Of a stretch of 48,626 nt of DNA, positions 41,709 through 48,626 are shown piece after piece. This DNA is from SHZL01 sp035292625 (GTDB taxonomy: Bacteria > Pseudomonadota > Gammaproteobacteria > Xanthomonadales > SZUA-36): contig DATDPS010000064.1 in the NCBI GenBank assembly GCA_035292625.1, positions 1 through 48,626 on the forward strand, written 5' to 3'. Under the pieces are notes generated by a model. That model made no database searches, had not been told where the DNA came from, and was given only the letters and a program-made list of their open reading frames with translations. A program made the position numbers and the translations under genes. Numbering within the stretch: position 1 is the first letter of the stretch; each line of letters starts with the position of its first letter.

Positions 41709-42398
41709 TCAGGACGGCAGGTCCAGCGCGTCGCAGATGAAGCGGTTGAGTGGTGCGGCACGGTTGAAGGCATCAGTAGTGAGGTCGATGAAATCCGCAC
41801 GTAACGCAGCGGAAGATTTGGCTTCCGCCATCACATAGAAGCTTTTACGTTTCAGGTCGTCAATGTGCATATGTTCAGCATTGAAACCCTGTGGCGGCCG
41901 TTGCAGCGCATCGCCCCTGATGCCGCCCAACTCCGCAATTTTTTTTGCATTCCTGATGCGTGCCCAGGAGCGCGCATTATCGGCGATGAAATTTCGAATC
42001 AGGTTCAGCTTCGGACCGGGTGGCTGCCAGATCCCACCACCAAAAAACAAGCCGTCTGCTGCAAGGTGGACATAGAAACCAGGGGCGTGCGCGTCCTTTC
42101 CGGCATCATGCCGGAAATGGCAGGCTGCGTGTGTTTTATAGGGCGTCTTGTCGTTGGAAAAACGCGTGTCGCGGTAAATGCGGAACATCGAACCGCCGTG
42201 TGGTCTGGGATCGGCGACATAATGCGGCGAGATGGCTTGCAAACGTGGCTGCATGGCGAGGATGAATTCGCACATGGGCTGCACCACTGATTCAAGGTAG
42301 CGCGCCTTGTTGGTGTTGAACCAGTCACGGTTATTATTCTTTTCCAGGTCCCTGAAATAGCCAAACAGGTCCGCTGGAAACCCCTCGAAATCTGTCAT
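41709..42398 (-). CDS. DUF2461 (TIGR02453) family protein
   Basis: 229 residues from the Met at 42398 (MTDFEGFPADLFGYFRDLEKNNNRDWFNTNKARY); an in-frame start five codons earlier is also possible. Conserved blocks GGSMFRIYRDTRFSNDKTPYKTHAACHFRH, PGFYVHLAADGLFFGGGIW and the FxDxx-like C-terminus match the family, which is found in many bacteria and fungi. No reaction is known. It lies 9 bases upstream of lemA on the same strand. Confidence 0.9.
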   Translation of the reverse strand: MTDFEGFPADLFGYFRDLEKNNNRDWFNTNKARYLESVVQPMCEFILAMQPRLQAISPHYVADPRPHGGSMFRIYRDTRFSNDKTPYKTHAACHFRHDAGKDAHAPGFYVHLAADGLFFGGGIWQPPGPKLNLIRNFIADNARSWARIRNAKKIAELGGIRGDALQRPPQGFNAEHMHIDDLKRKSFYVMAEAKSSAALRADFIDLTTDAFNRAAPLNRFICDALDLPS

Positions 42399-42443
42399 TC
42401 CCTTAGCCCCCAAGATTTCTTGCGAGGATTTCCGCCAAGCCTC

Positions 42444-43085
42444 TCAGGGCTTCTTGGTTGTGAGGATTTCGGAAGGTCCGGGTTCGGTTTCACGCGGGTA
42501 GGCGTAGCCGCCACCAAATCCGAACCCGTATCCCGGATAACGGTAATAAGGGTAGTAGTAGCCACCCCAGTAAGGCCGTCCCCAGTAGTACGGGTAGTAG
42601 AACGGATCGTAGTTGTTGTAGTGCAATACGGTCCTGCGCTTTTCCCATAATACCAGGTCGGCGACTTCCAATACCGGGTAGCGGTAAGCAAATTCTTCGA
42701 TCTTGCGGTCTTCAATACTCTGGATTTGGCCCACTACGGTGACTTCCCGGCCCTTGGCATAAACTTCGGGGTCGTGGAATCCATTGGTGCAGGCAATGAA
42801 TCGGCCCAAAGTGGTATCTTCCATCAGCGGGCGCATGTACCTGTCCAGTTGCCTCGAGAGCACCTCGAAGCACGTGCGGTTCTGTTCGTTGCGCGTTTCA
42901 ACCAGCACCCCACCCCAACGCACGCTTGAGCCGAACAGGTCAGGCTGTATGCTGGCGGGTGAGACATCGGTGTATTCGCCCTGCAATTGGGCCGGTACCG
43001 AAGTGCAGGAAGTCAAAATGGCAGCCGTGGAGAGAACCAGGCCAAGGAACAGTGAATTTCTCAAGATCATGTGCATGGCATCCAT
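42444..43085 (-). CDS. Slp family outer membrane lipoprotein
   Basis: 213 residues with a lipoprotein signal ending in LTSC (Cys27 from the first Met). The Slp core is present: VRWGGVLVETRNEQNRTCFEVLSRQLDRYMRPL, TLGRFIACTNGFHDPEVYAKGREVTVVGQI and YRYPVLEVADLVLWE. The tail is rich in Tyr, Pro, Gly and Trp, as in many Slp/YeaY proteins. Slp lipoproteins appear in stationary phase or carbon starvation and acid stress in E. coli. Starts at Met4 or Met6 would give a more usual signal length. Confidence 0.9.
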   Translation of the reverse strand: MDAMHMILRNSLFLGLVLSTAAILTSCTSVPAQLQGEYTDVSPASIQPDLFGSSVRWGGVLVETRNEQNRTCFEVLSRQLDRYMRPLMEDTTLGRFIACTNGFHDPEVYAKGREVTVVGQIQSIEDRKIEEFAYRYPVLEVADLVLWEKRRTVLHYNNYDPFYYPYYWGRPYWGGYYYPYYRYPGYGFGFGGGYAYPRETEPGPSEILTTKKP

Positions 43086-43115
43086 AAGACCGGCATCACC
43101 CCCTGATATCTTACA

Positions 43116-45095
43116 TCATTCGAGGAGTGGTTTTCTGGGGTGGAAGTTTCTTACGGCACGTTCGATTTCACCAGGCTCCGGCGGGTGAGCTGAATAGCGA
43201 TACCGGCTAAAAAGTCGCGCAATGTGAGAAACCTCCACCGAGTTTCCTGGTAGGGAGACAGCCACTGCGCTGGCAAGTTCCATGGCGCCTGCGGACGGGG
43301 GGTGGTGGTAACCGGCTTTCTTCAATCGTCGGATGAATTTTTGCCAGGTTCGCTGGACCGGATCACCGTCGCCATGGCTTGCCATGCGCCAGGCCACTGG
43401 CAGCAGAATCAGGCCGATCACAATGAGCGCGCTGAACAGCGTGATGACCAGTCCAGCGGGGCTGATGTAGTCCAGTCCCAAATCTGCGAACATTCGCGCC
43501 TGGCTTTGAGCGCTGAATTCCAGGACCCAGTCGTTCCAGCGCTGTTCCAGCAGGTCAACGCCATTACGCGCGCCGCGCACCCAATCGAAATCCAGCATAT
43601 GCCGCGGCGCCGACAAGGCTCCGCGTGAACCTTGTTGCACCCTGAGCGGGGAAACTGCCGCCGTGGGATCAACCCGAGTCCAGCCGACTCGCGGCAGCCA
43701 CACTTCGACCCAGGCATGAGCGTCGGATTGCCGCACCAGAAAATAGTTGCCCAGCTCACTGTACCAGCCTCCCTGGTAACCGGTGACTACACGGGATGGA
43801 ATTCCAGCCATGCGCATCAGCACGGCAAAGGCGGATGCGTAGTGCTCGCAATAACCGCTGCGGGTATCGAACAGGAAGTCGTCCACGGCATGGCGACCCA
43901 ACAGCGGCGCTTCCAGGGAATAGTGAAAATTCTCCTGGTTGAAATGGTCCAGCACGCGACGGATCAATGCCGCCGGTTGTGGTGTTTCCCGCTGCCATCG
44001 CGCCATCAATTCACGGCTCCTGGGGTTGAGGTTCTTCGGCAGCTCCAATGCCATGGCACGCAGGGTTGCTTTTAGTTCGGGGCTGTCAACGTGGCGGGGA
44101 TTCGACCGCATGCGGTATTGCAGCAGCTGCAGAACCGGCTGCCGACGCAAAACCTGAAAGTCCATGGTGATGCGTGAATCCTGCGGCGCGACCGTGGGGT
44201 AGTCCAGGGAAAAAAGCCAATTGCGCTCTGAAGGTTCAAGTTGCACCGAATAGTCCCAGGACGCATCCCCGGCGTCCGGTATGATTCCTGCTTCAATGTT
44301 GCGGCCGTAGAAACTGCCCGTCCAGGCATTGTCTTCGTAATGCCAAAACACCGGCCCGCGCCAGTACAAGTCGGAATTCCCGGGTCTGGGTCCTGCAAAA
44401 ACCGCTCGCAAGGCGGGACTGTCATCCATGAACAGGCTCTGGATGGAGCCAGGAGACATGGTGTCGGACAATCCGCTCTTGGCGTCCAGAGATGTCTCGG
44501 GCACCCCCCACAATGGAGTGGCCCAGCGTGGGAAGAAAACAAAAAAGGCGATGCCAACCGGTATCGCCAGCAGTAACAAGCGCAAACTGAACGTGATGTC
44601 TGAAAACATGGAGGCTCGCGGCGAGGGTGCTGCTGCAACCTGCTCAAAAGCTTCCTGGCGCTGCAGTTGGGCCAGGGCGGTAAGCCCCACGACAACGGTC
44701 GTCAGGCCATAAGCCAGCATGGGTATTCCCTGTGTGAACAGGAACTGGGTCGCGCACAGGAAAAAGCCAAAACTGGCAATCAGCCGCGCATCACGGATGC
44801 GCTCGCACTCCAGCAACTTGAGCGCCAGCATGACAGTGAGCAGGCTTACCGAAGCCCGGCGGCCAAACAAGCCGCCATAGGTAATCGCCAGGATAATCAG
44901 CGATAAAGCCGTAATGCCATGGCGAACCAGCTTGGGTAAAGGTTTCCAGTTCTTCGCTTCGGCCAGCAGGCGCCAGGTAATCGGTGTTAAACACATGAGG
45001 ATGACTGGCAGGGTCATGCGCAGCACTTGCGGACTCATGGCGATGGCCAGTGCAGCTACCACCCAGTACATGCTGTGAGCGTTTGGTCGCGTCAC
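43116..45095 (-). CDS. TgpA family membrane transglutaminase (DUF3488 + transglutaminase-like)
   Basis: 659 residues. An N-terminal block of about six membrane helices (DUF3488, 1-200) precedes a periplasmic transglutaminase-like domain with the catalytic triad: Cys416 in SGYCEHYASAFAVLMRMAGIP, His in DAHAWVEVWLP and Asp in RVDPTAAV. A further membrane helix lies at about 555-575, followed by a cytoplasmic tail. P. aeruginosa TgpA is the reference and is needed for growth. It overlaps the DUF58 gene by 4 bases (ATGA), forming the usual MoxR-DUF58-TgpA operon. Confidence 0.94.
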   Translation of the reverse strand: MTRPNAHSMYWVVAALAIAMSPQVLRMTLPVILMCLTPITWRLLAEAKNWKPLPKLVRHGITALSLIILAITYGGLFGRRASVSLLTVMLALKLLECERIRDARLIASFGFFLCATQFLFTQGIPMLAYGLTTVVVGLTALAQLQRQEAFEQVAAAPSPRASMFSDITFSLRLLLLAIPVGIAFFVFFPRWATPLWGVPETSLDAKSGLSDTMSPGSIQSLFMDDSPALRAVFAGPRPGNSDLYWRGPVFWHYEDNAWTGSFYGRNIEAGIIPDAGDASWDYSVQLEPSERNWLFSLDYPTVAPQDSRITMDFQVLRRQPVLQLLQYRMRSNPRHVDSPELKATLRAMALELPKNLNPRSRELMARWQRETPQPAALIRRVLDHFNQENFHYSLEAPLLGRHAVDDFLFDTRSGYCEHYASAFAVLMRMAGIPSRVVTGYQGGWYSELGNYFLVRQSDAHAWVEVWLPRVGWTRVDPTAAVSPLRVQQGSRGALSAPRHMLDFDWVRGARNGVDLLEQRWNDWVLEFSAQSQARMFADLGLDYISPAGLVITLFSALIVIGLILLPVAWRMASHGDGDPVQRTWQKFIRRLKKAGYHHPPSAGAMELASAVAVSLPGNSVEVSHIARLFSRYRYSAHPPEPGEIERAVRNFHPRKPLLE

Positions 45096-46072
45096 GTGCC
45101 GTACAAGGCCAGTATTTTCAGGCAGGCTTCCCGGTGCTCGTCACCGAGGCCCGCAGGCAAGGAATCGGCAGGTAATTCCAGAGAATAGGGTATGCCCCGG
45201 CGCTCGGCGATCAGGATCCAGGCAGCGAGAATGCACAATTTTTCTTCCGGGGCCTGGTGGCCCATGAGGTACCAGTTGAGTTCGCAGGCCTCTTCGCGTG
45301 GTGTTTCCATCACCTTCGAATACAGCTTGTCGTGGCGCGCACTGGTGCGCCAGGCCACGCGACGCAAGGCGTCACCCGGCTGGTAATCGCGCAGACCGTG
45401 AAAATGCTCCCCTTCACCTGGCTGCGCCGTGCCATTATCCCCGCGTCGGGTGCGGGGCAGTGGGGGCGGATTGCCGGCCGGTTTGGGATAAACCAGGCAG
45501 CGAGCGGTGGGTATGATGATTGACCAGGCCCGAAACAAACCCAGGGGATAGCGATTTTGCAAGCGGAACGGAAGCAGTTCCATCCAGCCCCGTACGAAGC
45601 TTGCTTGTTTCAGCGCGAAACAAGCGGATTGCTGCGGGCCGATATCCTCCACTTCGGTGGACTCATCCGAAATCACTTGCACGGCAAAACGGTGGCGCGG
45701 CTCCGGGTTTTTCAGGTAAATGCGAAACGCCGCATTTTCCCCGGCAAATACCGGGCTCGTATTAATGCCGCTCAACGTAATTCCCACCAGGTCGCGGTAG
45801 GCAAGCAATGAAGTGAGCTGGGCAATTGCGGCGAGAACGAAGCCCAGCAACAAGGCCATGTTGTTGTTGAAATTGAGGCCGCCTATGGTAATGGTGGCCA
45901 ATAGCAGGCCGAACCAGGCGCCGAAGCGGGTAGGCATTACATAGATATGCCGGTATTCCAGCGTGAAAGGAAGTTGCGGGGGGCCGCGGCGTTGCCTCAC
46001 CCGCTCCAGGATCCAGCGCTCAAAGCGTGGCCCCGGCCTCAATCGGTCAAGGGTTGCGGCCAGCGATGCCAT
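45092..46072 (-). CDS. DUF58 domain protein
   Basis: 326 residues: two membrane helices near the N-terminus (about 50-90), then a beta-rich stretch and the DUF58 signature GEHFHGLRDYQPGDALRRVAWRTSARHDKLYSKVME. Proteins of this kind are encoded with MoxR ATPases and are thought to act as membrane partners with a von Willebrand-like fold. It is sandwiched between moxR (25-base gap) and tgpA (4-base overlap). Confidence 0.93.
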   Translation of the reverse strand: MASLAATLDRLRPGPRFERWILERVRQRRGPPQLPFTLEYRHIYVMPTRFGAWFGLLLATITIGGLNFNNNMALLLGFVLAAIAQLTSLLAYRDLVGITLSGINTSPVFAGENAAFRIYLKNPEPRHRFAVQVISDESTEVEDIGPQQSACFALKQASFVRGWMELLPFRLQNRYPLGLFRAWSIIIPTARCLVYPKPAGNPPPLPRTRRGDNGTAQPGEGEHFHGLRDYQPGDALRRVAWRTSARHDKLYSKVMETPREEACELNWYLMGHQAPEEKLCILAAWILIAERRGIPYSLELPADSLPAGLGDEHREACLKILALYGT

Positions 46073-46097
46073 GTCGCACGGTCAGGTTTGTACCGCT

Positions 46098-47054
<957 letters not shown>

Positions 47055-47193
47055 GCTCGAATTCCCTTTGCGAATCCCCCGTAAAAGAATGCTGTACTGC
47101 CTACCCCCCAGGAAGTTGCCCCCCATTTTGGTCGCGAGTATAGCAAACACCGGCCACGGTGCGGCCAATACCCCACCGTGGTATTTTTGTCCG

Positions 47194-48354
47194 ATGAGCA
47201 GTGAAATCCTGGCGGTGGAACAATCCGGATGCGGCACAACGGCCGTGGTTCTTCCTGGTGGTGGTGCACGCGGAGCCTACCAGGTGGGAGTATTGAAGGC
47301 GATTGCCGAAACCACCCGGGCCGGGATCAATCCGTTCCCTGTGATCTGTGGCGTTTCCGCTGGTGCCATCAATGCTGTGGTGCTGGCCAGTCACGCCCAT
47401 GAATTTCACGTGGGTGTGGAACGCCTCGAACATTTCTGGTCAACCATGTTTTGCAGCCGTATCTATCGTACTGATGCCTGGTCGGTTTTGCGCACTGCAA
47501 TGCACTGGGCTATTGCTCTGCCGCTGGGTGGAAAGGTGATGCCACATCCCAGATCCATCCTGGATAATCGGCCCTTGCGAGCGTTTCTGGAATCCGTGCT
47601 GAATCTTGAAGGCATCGGTCAGGCCATCGATGGTGGCCAGTTGCGTGGGGTAGCGGTCACTGCTTCCGGTTATACCTGTGCTTCCGCCATCAGTTTTTTC
47701 CAGGCGTCAGCCAGTGTGCCACCCTGGACGCTCGAGCGCAGACGCGGAGAGCCGGCCCGACTCACAGTTGATCATTTGCTCGCTTCAGCCGCTCTGCCGC
47801 TCATATTTCCCGCACAGCGCATAGGCACGGAGTTTTTCGGTGATGGTGGAATGCGCATGATGACCCCGCTCAGCCCTGCCATCCATCTTGGCGCTGAACG
47901 GCTGCTGGTCATTTCCACCCGCGATGAGAAACCGGATCCATCGCCCATGCACGCGGTTGCATATCCTTCATGGGGCGAGATCGGCGGTTACCTGCTGGAT
48001 ACCATTTTCATGGACACCACCAACACTGACCTGAAACGTCTGCAACGCATCAACCGGATACTGGAATTGATACCGCCGGAGCAACGTGCCCAGTCGGCAC
48101 TCAAAAAAATTGAAACAATGGTCATCCGGCCCAGTCAGGATGTGCGCGATATCACCAGGCAACACATGGACGAAATACCCCGAGCAGTTCGCCTGTTGCT
48201 ACGCAGCCTGGGTGGTTGGGGCAAAGATTGGCGCCTGGCCAGTTATCTCTTGTTTGAAAAGGACTACTGCCAGGAACTTATCGCTTTGGGTTACCGCGAT
48301 GGATTGGCTCTGCAGGAGGAGCTGTGCCGCTTCCTGGGTGTTGCTAGCCGCTGA
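47194..48354 (+). CDS. Patatin-like phospholipase family protein
   Basis: 386 residues from the ATG at 47194. It has the oxyanion motif GGGARG at 22-27, the nucleophile elbow GVSAG at 53-57 (Ser55) and the catalytic Asp217 in GDGG, so all of the patatin dyad is present. The C-terminal third is rich in Arg and Leu (QHMDEIPRAVRLLLRSLGGWGKDWRLASYLLFEKDYC) and typical of bacterial members that include RssA-like and larger lipid hydrolases. A longer frame from 47014 lies over moxR and is not needed. It ends 11 bases into the convergent fadE gene. Confidence 0.9.
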   Translation: MSSEILAVEQSGCGTTAVVLPGGGARGAYQVGVLKAIAETTRAGINPFPVICGVSAGAINAVVLASHAHEFHVGVERLEHFWSTMFCSRIYRTDAWSVLRTAMHWAIALPLGGKVMPHPRSILDNRPLRAFLESVLNLEGIGQAIDGGQLRGVAVTASGYTCASAISFFQASASVPPWTLERRRGEPARLTVDHLLASAALPLIFPAQRIGTEFFGDGGMRMMTPLSPAIHLGAERLLVISTRDEKPDPSPMHAVAYPSWGEIGGYLLDTIFMDTTNTDLKRLQRINRILELIPPEQRAQSALKKIETMVIRPSQDVRDITRQHMDEIPRAVRLLLRSLGGWGKDWRLASYLLFEKDYCQELIALGYRDGLALQEELCRFLGVASR

Positions 48355-48626
48355 CGACTGCCGGACGCAAGGCCGCTGCCTCCTGTCCGTCGATGGTGTG
48401 GCGCGGAATATCATCCACTTCTATCACTGCGCGGTTGGCTTCCTGCGCCAGGCGGACAAGCGAGGCCTGTTCTTCAGTGATGACTCCGCTTTCCACCGCA
48501 CGTTGCACCAGCTTTTTGTAGTTCTCATAGGTTACCGGTTCTTTCAGTGCATTGCGTACGGCATTCTCTGCGTTGGCCGAAGTCAGCGCCAGGTGAAATG
48601 CGGTGTGCAGTCGGCCCGGCGCATCA
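48344..48626 (-). CDS. FadE-type acyl-CoA dehydrogenase, C-terminal part
   Basis: The gene runs off the right edge; about 94 residues are visible, ending at the TAG at 48344. Reading from the window edge: LHTAFHLALTSANAENAVRNALKEPVTYENYKKL, then VITEEQASLVRLAQEANRAVIEVDDI, which matches the C-terminal domain specific to long FadE-type dehydrogenases of beta-oxidation. These oxidise acyl-CoA to 2-enoyl-CoA with FAD. Its end overlaps the convergent patatin gene by 11 bases. The protein cannot be assigned more closely from this fragment. Confidence 0.75.
   Translation of the reverse strand, partial: DAPGRLHTAFHLALTSANAENAVRNALKEPVTYENYKKLVQRAVESGVITEEQASLVRLAQEANRAVIEVDDIPRHTIDGQEAAALRPAVVSG

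Overview
The window reads as one continuous piece of a gammaproteobacterial chromosome with moderately high GC. The block pheA-aroA-cmk-rpsA-ihfB-lapA-lapB, followed by WbpL-like and WbpM-like genes and galU, is a gammaproteobacterial order and resembles Pseudomonas. The wax-ester-type fatty acyl reductase near the left end is close to the Marinobacter enzyme as I remember it. The genus cannot be fixed from the sequence. I found no tRNA, rRNA, CRISPR array, prophage or intact insertion sequence.

Left part (1-5520), storage lipids: a phasin tail, then a TetR regulator and an acyl-CoA-binding protein facing a two-domain fatty acyl reductase across a promoter region with two palindromes. A peroxiredoxin, a PHA-granule-region protein and an apparently truncated AsmA-like protein follow.

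Core block (5599-18208): aromatic amino acid synthesis (pheA, aroA), cmk, ribosomal protein S1, IHF beta, the LapA/LapB pair that controls LPS synthesis, a lipid-carrier sugar-phosphate transferase, a WbpM-type dehydratase, galU, an esterase and the Fe-S carrier nfuA. The site between ihfB and wbpM carries the B-band O-antigen cluster in Pseudomonas aeruginosa; here it holds almost nothing else.

Middle (18250-26710): two small secreted cytochromes c, then a lipoprotein adaptor with two tandem RND pumps and no outer-membrane channel gene.

Right part (26744-47054): about 20 kb on the minus strand. It contains an SOS mutagenesis system that has been pulled apart: lexA-imuA-imuB under one LexA box, and dnaE2 about 5.7 kb downstream under its own near-perfect LexA box that touches the dnaE2 start codon. 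Between them lie small stress and transport genes (VOC, a deleted carbonic anhydrase, chrA, GFA, SugE/Gdx, P1 peptidase, DUF486, DUF502). dnaE2 carries a 51-base palindromic repeat inserted in frame just after its third catalytic aspartate region. A second, larger nested palindromic element lies upstream of lexA. Further up are DUF2207/LemA, DUF2461, Slp, and a MoxR-DUF58-transglutaminase operon. The window ends with a divergent patatin and the C-terminus of a FadE-type acyl-CoA dehydrogenase.

The most unusual signals are the coding-sequence palindrome in dnaE2, the predicted leaderless SOS-controlled dnaE2 transcript, the split mutasome cassette, the nested palindromic element and the paired palindromes beside the fatty acyl reductase.
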